Origin: Alphaproteobacteria bacterium
Lineage (GTDB): Bacteria > Pseudomonadota > Alphaproteobacteria > Micavibrionales > UBA2020
Assembly (NCBI GenBank): GCA_029266795.1
Contig: JAQSWE010000201.1
Location: 1-5,065 of the forward strand
Direction: 5' to 3'
Length of the DNA: 5,065 bases
The notes below the pieces were generated by a model. It did not search any database. It saw only the letters and a program-made list of their open reading frames with translations, and was not told where the DNA came from. The position numbers were made by a program, and so were the translations under genes. Of this stretch, positions 1 through 5,065 are shown one piece after another; positions within the stretch are counted from its first letter, which is position 1; each line of letters begins with the position of its first letter.

Positions 1-42
1 CCGAAGGCCGCCGCCCGCGCGGCCTTAAGCGCTTTCGGCTGA
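1..42 (+). CDS. Possible 3' end of an upstream gene
   Basis: Reading from base 1 in frame 1 gives PKAAARAALSAFG followed by TGA at 40-42. The Ala-rich, GC-rich codons look like coding DNA and would be the last 13 residues of a gene that starts left of the window. Frame 2 stops at TAA? no clear gene can be named from it, and the fragment is too short to assign to a family. If real, the gene ends 129 bases before the first icmD-like start, so it could belong to the same transcription unit. The perfect inverted repeat at 4-26 lies within it, which is an alternative explanation for the base composition. Confidence 0.3.
   Translation, partial: PKAAARAALSAFG
4..26. repeat. Perfect 8-bp inverted repeat (stem-loop)
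   Basis: AAGGCCGC at 4-11 and GCGGCCTT at 19-26 are exact reverse complements with a 7-base loop. No T-run follows directly, so it is not a standard intrinsic terminator. It overlaps the possible end of an upstream reading frame and may simply reflect Ala/Arg codons; it could also be a 3'-end RNA structure. Confidence 0.35.
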
Positions 43-171
43 CGCCGGAATTTCTTTCAAAAAACTATCGCCAGAAAAACCGGACGCATGAACCCGCATG
101 CGCTGGAGGGCGAACCCGCGCGCACGAACAAATTTTTTAAAAACAACAACCACAAAAAAGGAAGCACGCAG

Positions 172-564
172 ATGAAAACAAAAATTTCCCACAAGCTCGC
201 CGCCGCCGCCACGCTCGGCATGTTCGCAGGCCATGCGAATGCCGCCGATGCCGCGACGACGTTCAGGGACATGACCACGAATATCATCACGGCCTCGAGC
301 GGGTTCAACAACCTGATCTCCGTCGTGTGCTGGATCGGCGGAGCGGGGCTGGGCGTCGCCGGCATTTTCAAGCTGAAAAATCATGTCGACAATCCGGGCC
401 AGACGCCCATGAAAGACGGGCTCGTGCGCCTCGGCTGTGGCGGCGCATTACTGGCGTTTCCCTTTATCCAGCAAGCCATGCAAGGCTCGATTGCCAATGG
501 TTCCATGCAGAGACTGAATGCCGCATCGCTGCAGATGGACAGCGTCACCGTCTTTGGTCAGTAA
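172..564 (+). CDS. icmD: IcmD/DotP-like small membrane protein, copy 1
   Basis: Encodes 130 residues, close to the roughly 130 residues of Legionella IcmD/DotP, a poorly characterised inner-membrane component of the Dot/Icm (type IVB) secretion system. I see an N-terminal signal peptide (MKTKISHK, hydrophobic stretch, ANA/A at about 22-25), a first membrane segment at about 47-67, a short loop with HVDNPGQTP at 71-79, and a second membrane segment at about 83-102. A polar tail ends in SLQMDSVTVFGQ. Cys53 and Cys89 lie in the two hydrophobic segments. I chose the start at 172 because AAGGAAG (158-164) sits 7 bases upstream and the signal peptide begins there; an in-frame ATG at 88 would add 28 non-hydrophobic residues and swallow this site. 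It is the first of three small paralogues in the window, and copy 2 follows after 72 bases. Membership of the IcmD/DotP family is inferred from size, topology, the loop motif and neighbours. Confidence 0.85.
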   Translation: MKTKISHKLAAAATLGMFAGHANAADAATTFRDMTTNIITASSGFNNLISVVCWIGGAGLGVAGIFKLKNHVDNPGQTPMKDGLVRLGCGGALLAFPFIQQAMQGSIANGSMQRLNAASLQMDSVTVFGQ

Positions 565-636
565 AAAAAACCGCCGGCGAATAAGGCGGGATGAAACGTC
601 ACGTAAAAAACACAAAACAAAAAAAGGAACGCACAG

Positions 637-1038
637 ATGAAAACAAAACTGAACCACCAGCTTGCAGCCATCGCCACCATGGGCATGATCGCAGGCGCAT
701 CCACCGACGCCCATGCGCAGACCGCGACCACTTTCGCGGATATGGCGCGCAATATCATCCTCGCCGTCAGCGGCTCGAACAACCTTATCTCGACCGTCTG
801 CTGGATCGGTGGCGCGGGGCTGGGTGTGGCCGGCATCTTCAAGCTGAAGAACCATGTCGACAATCCCGCGCAGACGCCAATGAAGGACGGGCTCGTGCGC
901 CTTGGCTGCGGCGGCGCATTGCTGGCGTTTCCCTTCATCCAGCAGGCGATGCAGGGATCGATCTCCAACGGCTCGCTGGCGAAGATCAATGCATCATCGC
1001 TCCAGATGGACAGCGTCACGGTGTTCGGACAGCCGTAA
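637..1038 (+). CDS. icmD: IcmD/DotP-like small membrane protein, copy 2
   Basis: Encodes 133 residues and is a clear paralogue of the gene just upstream. It has a signal peptide with likely cleavage after AHA (residue 27), a first membrane segment at about 49-69 (CWIGGAGLGVAGIFKLK), the loop HVDNPAQTPMKDG, a second membrane segment at about 85-104, and the tail SLQMDSVTVFGQP. Cys55 and Cys91 match Cys53 and Cys89 of copy 1. The most variable part is residues 20-47, between the signal peptide and first membrane segment. AAAAAGGAAC (621-630) ahead of the ATG gives a good ribosome site, and the surrounding A-rich leader closely matches that of copy 1, so the duplication included the leader. With no promoter seen in the 72-base gap, the two are probably co-transcribed. 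A 372-base non-coding stretch follows. Confidence 0.85.
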   Translation: MKTKLNHQLAAIATMGMIAGASTDAHAQTATTFADMARNIILAVSGSNNLISTVCWIGGAGLGVAGIFKLKNHVDNPAQTPMKDGLVRLGCGGALLAFPFIQQAMQGSISNGSLAKINASSLQMDSVTVFGQP

Positions 1039-1085
1039 CCGCTCGATTTCAACCGGCCCCGAAAGAGGTACGGGATGAAGGGGGT

Positions 1086-1120
1086 CGCCCGGGAACGGGG
1101 TTGCATACCGTTTCCGGGCG
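1086..1120 (+). terminator. Strong GC-rich hairpin after copy 2, terminator-like without T-run
   Basis: CGCCCGGGAACGG (1086-1098) pairs with CCGTTTCCGGGCG (1108-1120): 13 pairs, one of them G-T, around a 9-base loop. It starts 47 bases after the stop of copy 2 and should be a very stable RNA stem. What follows is CACACCTTATATATA, not a T-run, so it is not a textbook intrinsic terminator. It could instead stabilise the 3' end of the mRNA of the first two genes or mark a partial transcription stop. Confidence 0.4.
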
Positions 1121-1193
1121 CACACCTTATATATAGGCATGCTTAACTCCCGCGTTAACTGTCTTCTGGCCGCTTAACCAATCGGAAAGATTT

Positions 1194-1208
1194 TGAGAAT
1201 GATTCTCA
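1194..1208. promoter_or_regulatory. Fur-box-like palindrome
   Basis: TGAGAATGATTCTCA is a perfect 7-1-7 palindrome. It differs from the classical Fur 7-1-7 pattern TGATAATNATTATCA at one symmetrical position in each half, and TGAGAAT half-sites are common in known Fur boxes. It lies in the non-coding region 203 bases ahead of the IcmD-IcmC fusion gene, upstream of any likely promoter for it. The match to Fur is by pattern; binding by Fur or by another palindrome-reading regulator is inference. Confidence 0.5.
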
Positions 1209-1251
1209 CGTTTTGACCCTTTTGGGACAAATTTGAGGGGCATTTTAACGA

Positions 1252-1280
1252 TTGGGGCAAGGAATCTTCACCCCTAATAC
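1252..1280 (+). promoter_or_regulatory. Weak candidate promoter for the fusion gene
   Basis: TTGGGG (1252-1257) and TAATAC (1275-1280) are separated by 17 bases and would fit a sigma-70-like promoter with three or more matches in each box. The sequence immediately after, CATATATAAAA (1281-1291), offers alternative -10 boxes with poorer -35 partners. The region is visibly more A/T-rich than the genes around it, and a promoter is expected here because of the 372-base gap, but the exact boxes are uncertain. Confidence 0.25.
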
Positions 1281-1290
1281 CATATATAAA

Positions 1291-1336
1291 ACAATCGGTT
1301 ACGCACGGAGATACCGCGCCACAACGCGCGGATTGT
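1291..1336 (+). other. Possible structured 5' leader of the fusion gene
   Basis: ACAATC (1291-1296) is complementary to GATTGT (1331-1336), and inside it CCGCGC (1314-1319) is complementary to GCGCGG (1326-1331) around a 6-base loop; base 1331 can serve only one of the two helices. If transcribed from a promoter near 1280, this would form a nested stem about 75 bases upstream of the start at 1411. I recognise no known riboswitch or RNA family in it. Confidence 0.25.
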
Positions 1337-1410
1337 TTGCGCAGTTCCCCAAAAAGTGTTGTAATAAAGATATAACCTGTTCTCTGAGGAACGGCTTTAG
1401 GGTGTATTTC

Positions 1411-2337
1411 ATGCAAGTTCGCAAAATACTATTGTCTCTCGCGTTGTTTGCCGTCGTCATGACGGTCGCTGGCGATGCAGAGGCCGGTAACAAACTGAGC
1501 ACGATCATCAACGCCTTCAAGAATTCCTGGGACAAGTTCCAGAGCGTCCTGACGACGGTTGCCTGGATCGCGGGCGCATTCCTCGGCTGCGCTGCCATCT
1601 TCAAATTCAAGGACCATGTGGATAACCCCGCGCAGACCCCGTTGTCGCAGGGCGTGAAACGCATGATTGCGGGCGGCATGCTGCTGTCGCTGCCCTTCAC
1701 CATCAACGCGGTCAACGGCTCGCTCTTCGGCGCGGGCGGTTATGGCGGCAACAAAGTCACCACCACTTCCTTCACCACCGGCACACTGACGCCGGGCGGC
1801 CTCGACAAGATGGTCGTCGACGTGATGAAAGACGTGGCAGGCCCGATCGAGAGCATGCTGGTCGCCTTCGCGTATCTCTCCGGTATCGCGCTGCTGCTGG
1901 TCGGTGTGTCGCGCCTGACGAAACGGATGGAAGAAGGCCCCAAGGGTCCCGCCGGTTTCGGTACGATTATGACATTCGTTGCATCCGGTATGCTGTTCAA
2001 CTACGGCTCGTCGATCGGCTCGTTCACCTCGAGCATCTTCGGCAACAACCAGCTGATGACCAAAATTACGATTGATAACACAGTGATCAACAACACGGCC
2101 GATGCGGACCGCGTTGCATATGTTTTGGGAGGCCTCGAAGTATTCGTCATGATCGTCGGATACATCGCCTTCCTCAGAGGATGGTTCGTCTTGAAAAACT
2201 TTGCCGATGGGCAGCAGGGTGCTACCCTCGCGCAAGGCTTGACGTTCCTATTCGGCGGAGCCGTTGCTATCAACCTGGGGGAATTCGTGAACGCTGTTAC
2301 GAATACCGTAGGGGTAACGGGTCTGACGTTTGGCTAG
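1411..2337 (+). CDS. icmD-icmC: Fused IcmD/DotP-like and IcmC/DotE-like membrane protein
   Basis: Encodes 308 residues, far longer than IcmD (about 130) or IcmC (about 190) alone. Residues 1-25 form a signal peptide (cleavage likely after DAEA). Residues 46-66 and 85-102 are the two membrane segments of an IcmD/DotP-like module, with the loop HVDNPAQTPLSQG shared with the small paralogues. A Gly/Thr-rich linker covers about 104-130. Residues 139-300 resemble IcmC/DotE: membrane segments at about 147-168, 184-203, 238-258 and 275-295, with IAFLRGW at 252-258 and a Gly-rich FLFGGAVAIN near 279-288, features I recall from IcmC. The reading frame is continuous. Met134 (1810) and Met139 (1825) could in principle start a separate IcmC-like product, but no clear ribosome site precedes them. 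I chose the start at 1411 for its signal peptide and AGGG at 1399-1402; an in-frame upstream extension would be non-hydrophobic. Its role would be in the inner-membrane part of the type IVB channel. Confidence 0.8.
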   Translation: MQVRKILLSLALFAVVMTVAGDAEAGNKLSTIINAFKNSWDKFQSVLTTVAWIAGAFLGCAAIFKFKDHVDNPAQTPLSQGVKRMIAGGMLLSLPFTINAVNGSLFGAGGYGGNKVTTTSFTTGTLTPGGLDKMVVDVMKDVAGPIESMLVAFAYLSGIALLLVGVSRLTKRMEEGPKGPAGFGTIMTFVASGMLFNYGSSIGSFTSSIFGNNQLMTKITIDNTVINNTADADRVAYVLGGLEVFVMIVGYIAFLRGWFVLKNFADGQQGATLAQGLTFLFGGAVAINLGEFVNAVTNTVGVTGLTFG

Positions 2338-2364
2338 TGGACAAGTGTAAAAACTTGCTATATT
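2338..2364 (+). promoter_or_regulatory. Candidate promoter for icmD-like copy 3
   Basis: TGGACA (2338-2343) begins right after the stop of the fusion gene. TATTTT (2361-2366) lies 17 bases further on, and overlapping it TGCTATATT (2356-2364) reads as an extended -10 with 15-base spacing. The 66-base gap is strikingly A/T-rich compared with its neighbours. A short CAAGT/ACTTG stem at 2342-2357 followed by CTATATTTTT could alternatively be a weak terminator. Confidence 0.4.
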
Positions 2365-2390
2365 TTTAAAACGTTAATGTGTGTAAGTGA

Positions 2391-2395
2391 AGGAG
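2391..2395 (+). promoter_or_regulatory. icmD: Ribosome binding site that fixes the start of copy 3
   Basis: AGGAG at 2391-2395 lies 8 bases before ATG 2404. An in-frame ATG at 2377 is 14 bases upstream of this site, so starting there would make the site part of the coding sequence; the start at 2404 also gives a signal peptide aligned with the paralogues. Confidence 0.8.
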
Positions 2396-2403
2396 AACTA
2401 CAA

Positions 2404-2793
2404 ATGAAACGGTCAATGACTCATAAACTCGCTGCCTGCGCAACCCTCGGCATGATCGCCGGCTCGGCTTCCGCAGCTGATGCAGCCACCACGTTCCGCG
2501 ACATGTCCAACAACATGATCGCTGCTTCGGGCGGCTTCAACAACCTGATCTCCGTCGTCTGCTGGATTGGCGGCGCGGGCCTCGGCGTTGCGGGCATTTT
2601 CAAGCTGAAAATGCACGTTGACAACCCCGGCCAGACCCCGATGAAAGACGGCCTCGTTCGTATTGGTTGCGGCGGCGCGCTCCTCGCGTTCCCCTTCATC
2701 CAGCAAGCGATGCAGGGTTCTATCTCGAACGGTTCGCTCGCGAAAATCAACGCTTCGTCCCTGCAAATGGACAGCGTCACGGTTTTCCAGTAA
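2404..2793 (+). CDS. icmD: IcmD/DotP-like small membrane protein, copy 3
   Basis: Encodes 129 residues and is the third small paralogue. It has a signal peptide (MKRSMTHK, hydrophobic core, cleavage near SASA/A at 24-25), membrane segments at about 47-67 and 83-102, the loop HVDNPGQTPMKDG, and the tail SLQMDSVTVFQ. Against copy 1 I count about 20 differences by eye over 130 positions. Its first 60 residues are closest to copy 1 (AADAATTFRDM, GFNNLISVVCWIGG), while its last 25 are closest to copy 2 (SISNGSLAKINASS). Cys53 and Cys89 are kept, with an extra Cys12 in the signal peptide. It lies 66 bases after the fusion gene and 26 bases before icmJ, which is the usual position of icmD in Legionella, so it may be the orthologous copy. 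Its leader is unlike those of copies 1 and 2. Confidence 0.87.
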   Translation: MKRSMTHKLAACATLGMIAGSASAADAATTFRDMSNNMIAASGGFNNLISVVCWIGGAGLGVAGIFKLKMHVDNPGQTPMKDGLVRIGCGGALLAFPFIQQAMQGSISNGSLAKINASSLQMDSVTVFQ

Positions 2794-2819
2794 GCCAAGC
2801 CTGACGGGATAACGCCTAC

Positions 2820-3512
2820 ATGGCTTATCTAAGAATTACGCCCGGCATCAGTGGTCTATCTGATGCCGGGCGCGTTCTTTCGGGGGATGTTCATAAACCT
2901 TCGGAAGAAACGCGCGCCAAGGCGCTCGCCCGCGACGACAACACCTGTCGTTACTGCGGCTTCCAGTCGCGCAAATATCAGGAAGTGAATTATATCGGCA
3001 AAACCGACAAGGCCGGCGGCCCCGATGATTACGCGACCTGCTGCACCTTCTGCTACCAGTGTTTCCACATCGAGCGCGTCGACCGCATGCAGTCGGGCGC
3101 CGTGATCTGGCTGCCCGAAATCGGGCAAGCCGCGCTCCACCATATCTGCCGCGCGATTTACGTGGCCCGCATTTCCCAAGGCCCCATGGCCGACGCCGCC
3201 CGCGACGCGATGGAGGCGCTGTTGTCCCGCAAGGAAGAGGCCAAGAACCGCCTCGGCACCGACAGCCCGAAAATCCTCGCGACCGTGTTGCAGGACTTCC
3301 TCGAGACGTCCGAGTACAAGGGCCGCAACGCCAAGTTGAAAGGCTTCCGCCTGCTGCCGCTCGACCGCCGGATCATCAAGGAAGGCGATCTCGAGTTCAA
3401 CCAGTTCCCCCAGATCCTCGCTTACTGGCGATCGAAAGACGGCCCCTTCGGCGAATTGCCGCCGCGACGCTGGGTCAAGATCTTCTACGACCTCAAGGCG
3501 AAGGCAGCCTAA
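2820..3512 (+). CDS. icmJ: IcmJ/DotN, type IV coupling complex component
   Basis: Encodes 230 residues, slightly longer than Legionella IcmJ/DotN (about 208). DotN is a cytoplasmic zinc-binding protein with an HNH-nuclease-like fold that is part of the DotL coupling complex, which receives effector proteins for the Dot/Icm channel. Here CRYCGFQSRKYQEVNYI begins with Cys43 and Cys46, and the second cluster CCTFCYQCF gives Cys74, Cys75, Cys78 and Cys81; these would supply the four zinc ligands, most likely 43, 46 and two of 75, 78 and 81. No signal peptide or membrane segment is seen. The N-terminal LRITPG resembles the start of family members, which supports ATG 2820, though its ribosome site (GGGAT, 2806-2810) is modest. 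It follows the third icmD-like gene by 26 bases. An oddity is the perfect inverted repeat in codons 7-18. The name rests on the cysteine pattern plus gene order. Confidence 0.88.
   Translation: MAYLRITPGISGLSDAGRVLSGDVHKPSEETRAKALARDDNTCRYCGFQSRKYQEVNYIGKTDKAGGPDDYATCCTFCYQCFHIERVDRMQSGAVIWLPEIGQAALHHICRAIYVARISQGPMADAARDAMEALLSRKEEAKNRLGTDSPKILATVLQDFLETSEYKGRNAKLKGFRLLPLDRRIIKEGDLEFNQFPQILAYWRSKDGPFGELPPRRWVKIFYDLKAKAA
2839..2872 (+). terminator. Perfect 13-bp inverted repeat in the start of icmJ, attenuator-like
   Basis: CGCCCGGCATCAG (2839-2851) and CTGATGCCGGGCG (2860-2872) are exact reverse complements with an 8-base loop, followed by CGTTCTTT. It looks like an intrinsic terminator with a poor T-run and begins 46 bases after the stop of the third icmD-like gene, but it lies inside the icmJ coding sequence. 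It may reduce read-through or translation of icmJ relative to the small genes upstream. Confidence 0.5.
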
Positions 3513-3583
3513 TCTCTCTTTTACTAAATCCTAAATTATATGGATAGTCGTGCGCGCATCTGTTTTCGCGCGTCCGGTTTTCA

Positions 3584-3625
3584 ATCAAAACTCCCTTTTG
3601 ATGCAGCAAGCTTCTGGTATATATT
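3584..3625 (+). promoter_or_regulatory. Candidate promoter for icmB with overlapping palindrome
   Basis: TTGATG (3598-3603) and TATATT (3620-3625) are 16 bases apart, with four and five matches to the sigma-70 boxes; TGGTATATA at 3615-3623 also reads as an extended -10. A perfect 7-bp inverted repeat, ATCAAAA (3584-3590) and TTTTGAT (3596-3602) around CTCCC, overlaps the -35 box and could be an operator or just a weak A/T stem. The rest of the 199-base gap 3513-3711 shows a short GCGCG-type stem at about 3554-3571 and nothing else I can name. Confidence 0.45.
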
Positions 3626-3711
3626 AATAAATCTGAAATACCGGCCAAAGTCGGACGACTGGCGGGGCAATTGAATATGCCGCTGGCTGAATAAAATGGG
3701 GATCGTTTTTC

Positions 3712-5065
3712 ATGGGTATGTTCGACAATCTGTTGAGGCCTATTGTCCGTCTGCTGCGCCAGCCGGTCGAAAGTTTCATCAGGCTTGAAACCTCGGACAG
3801 CGAATTCGTTTTCGCGGCGGAAGACGGCTCGCTCCTGACCGTGCTCAAGGTCGACGGCGCGCGCCAGATCATCGGCGATGCGGAATACAAAAAGATCCTC
3901 TCCGACTGCGTCGTCAAAATGGGTACGACCTTCGACCGCCCCGGCCATGCGCTCCAGATCTATTTCAGCCGCAACCCCGACCGTATCCAGGAAGAAATCC
4001 GCAAGCTGCTGCGCCCCAACTACACCGCCGCGAAAAACGTCGGCCTCGAGATCGAGGACATTTTCGAGGAACGCGCGCGCCACCTCTGCCATTACCTCGC
4101 CTGGGAAGAAATCTATTTCGTCCTCTGGACGCGCCCCGCCGTGCTGTCGAAATCGGACATGGCGCGCGAAGCGGAACGCTCGCGCAAGAAAAAATGGGTC
4201 AAGGCGGATGACGCCCAGTATCCCTTCGCTGCGATCGAAGGCCTGCGCACGCGCCACCAGAGCTTCGTCGGCTCCACCGTTACGTCCTTGCGCGAAATGG
4301 GCATGCAATGCGCCGAGATGGAAGTGCATGACGCGCTCGTCACCATCCGCTCTAACCTTATTCAGGTCTCCGGCGATTCCAGCTGGCGCGCTTTCCTGCC
4401 GGGCGATCCCATCCCCGCGCGCGCGCCGGAAAAGAAATCCGACCTCTCCGAAATTCTCTGGCCGACGCTGCGCCAGCAGCTGACGATGGCCTCTGCAAGG
4501 GTCATCAACGACCACGTCGTCGAGATGGGCAAGTATTACTGGGGCGGCGTCGATATGGTGCTGGGCCCGACCGACCCGCTGCCCTTCCCGATGTTCCTTG
4601 CGCGTATGTCGGAATCGAAAACCCCGTTCCGCATGTCGATCCTGATCGAAGGCGGCGGCATTCAGGGCATGGCGATGCAGGCCTTCCTGTCCTCCGTCTT
4701 CGCCGTCACCAACGCCGACAACAAGCAGGTCAAGGACGCGCTCGAAGCGCTATCGATGATGTCGCGCAACGAACCCGTCGTGAAGATGCGCCTGTCCTTC
4801 TGCACCTGGGCGCCCAAGGGCGACATGGAATTGATCGAGGACCGTTTGTCCGCGCTTACCCAGTCCGCTGAATCATGGGGCTATGCGCAGGTGTCGCACA
4901 TCTCGGGTGATCCGCTCGATCAGGTGATGTCCTCCGCGCTTGCCATCCATTGCGCATCGACCGCCCCGCCTGCGGTCGTGCCGCTCTACGAAATCATGAA
5001 GCTCGTGCCGTGGCAGCGTGCCTCGTCGCCCTTCGATCGCGGCTCGATCCTGTTCCGCACGCCGG
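3712..5065 (+). CDS. icmB: IcmB/DotO, VirB4-like ATPase of the Dot/Icm system (5' part)
   Basis: An open frame of 451 codons runs off the window without a stop; Legionella IcmB/DotO has about 1,000 residues, so this is roughly the first 45 percent. IcmB/DotO is the VirB4-like ATPase that forms the cytoplasmic base of the type IVB channel together with DotB, and corresponds to TraU of IncI plasmids. The segments I recognise as IcmB-like are LETSDSEFVFAAEDGS near 25-40, FDRPGHALQIYFSR at 74-87, EDIFEERARHL near 117, FVLWTRP at 136-142 and ILWPTLRQQL at 248-257. No Walker A motif is present in this part, as expected because the ATPase core lies further downstream. The start at 3712 has GGGGA (3698-3702) 9 bases upstream; an ATG at 3696 is out of frame. 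It lies 199 bases after icmJ, with its own plausible promoter. Confidence 0.92.
   Translation, partial: MGMFDNLLRPIVRLLRQPVESFIRLETSDSEFVFAAEDGSLLTVLKVDGARQIIGDAEYKKILSDCVVKMGTTFDRPGHALQIYFSRNPDRIQEEIRKLLRPNYTAAKNVGLEIEDIFEERARHLCHYLAWEEIYFVLWTRPAVLSKSDMAREAERSRKKKWVKADDAQYPFAAIEGLRTRHQSFVGSTVTSLREMGMQCAEMEVHDALVTIRSNLIQVSGDSSWRAFLPGDPIPARAPEKKSDLSEILWPTLRQQLTMASARVINDHVVEMGKYYWGGVDMVLGPTDPLPFPMFLARMSESKTPFRMSILIEGGGIQGMAMQAFLSSVFAVTNADNKQVKDALEALSMMSRNEPVVKMRLSFCTWAPKGDMELIEDRLSALTQSAESWGYAQVSHISGDPLDQVMSSALAIHCASTAPPAVVPLYEIMKLVPWQRASSPFDRGSILFRTP

Noticed and set aside
562..590. A-run followed by a CCGCC/GGCGG stem after copy 1, which reads as a minus-strand terminator
   Set aside because: The stem is only 5 bp and no minus-strand gene ends here; on the + strand no T-run follows, so I do not call a terminator.
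1142..1250. Repeated TTAAC and CAATCG/CGATTG words in the non-coding region
   Set aside because: The words are only 5-7 bases long and irregularly spaced, so chance cannot be excluded; I see no array or known operator.
1810..1825. Internal ATGs as separate start of an IcmC-like gene
   Set aside because: No convincing ribosome site precedes them and no stop separates them from the IcmD-like part, so a single fused product is the simpler reading.
1429..2235. Long minus-strand frame opposite the fusion gene
   Set aside because: Its composition (His, Arg, Asp, Gly rich) is typical of the antisense of membrane-protein codons, and the + strand frame has a signal peptide, membrane segments and family resemblance.
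3493..4515. Long open frame on the minus strand opposite icmB
   Set aside because: It lies opposite the convincing IcmB frame, has no recognisable domain and crosses the intergenic region; it is a by-product of GC-rich codon use.

Overview
This window is a segment of a Dot/Icm (type IVB) secretion locus. All five complete genes and the partial last gene are on the + strand. The anchor is the gene pair at the right end. The protein at 2820-3512 has the cysteine cluster and length of IcmJ/DotN, and the protein running off the end from 3712 looks like the N-terminal half of IcmB/DotO. In Legionella the order is icmC-icmD-icmJ-icmB, and the same order of families is recognisable here. Codon use is GC-rich with strong Shine-Dalgarno sites, which fits a Gram-negative proteobacterium. 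I lean towards an alphaproteobacterium because of the overall style, but the window does not prove it. All family names come from recalled family features; no database search was possible.

Layout: (1) 1-171 holds the possible last codons of an upstream gene and an A/T-rich leader. (2) 172-564 and 637-1038 are two tandem IcmD/DotP-like small membrane proteins with nearly identical A-rich leaders. (3) 1039-1410 is a 372-bp non-coding region with a strong GC-rich hairpin, a Fur-box-like palindrome and a possibly structured leader. (4) 1411-2337 encodes one 308-residue protein that joins an IcmD/DotP-like half to an IcmC/DotE-like half. (5) 2404-2793 is a third small IcmD/DotP-like gene behind a plausible promoter. 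(6) 2820-3512 is icmJ/dotN, with a perfect 13-bp inverted repeat in its first codons. (7) 3513-3711 is non-coding with a plausible promoter for (8) icmB/dotO from 3712, which is cut by the window end.

Working together, the small IcmD/DotP and IcmC/DotE proteins would sit in the inner membrane. IcmJ/DotN would belong to the cytoplasmic coupling complex that receives substrates. IcmB/DotO would be the VirB4-like ATPase at the base of the channel. The unusual points are the amplification of the IcmD/DotP module to four copies in under 3 kb, the fusion of one copy to IcmC/DotE, and the Fur-box-like site in front of the fusion gene, which suggests possible iron control of part of the apparatus.
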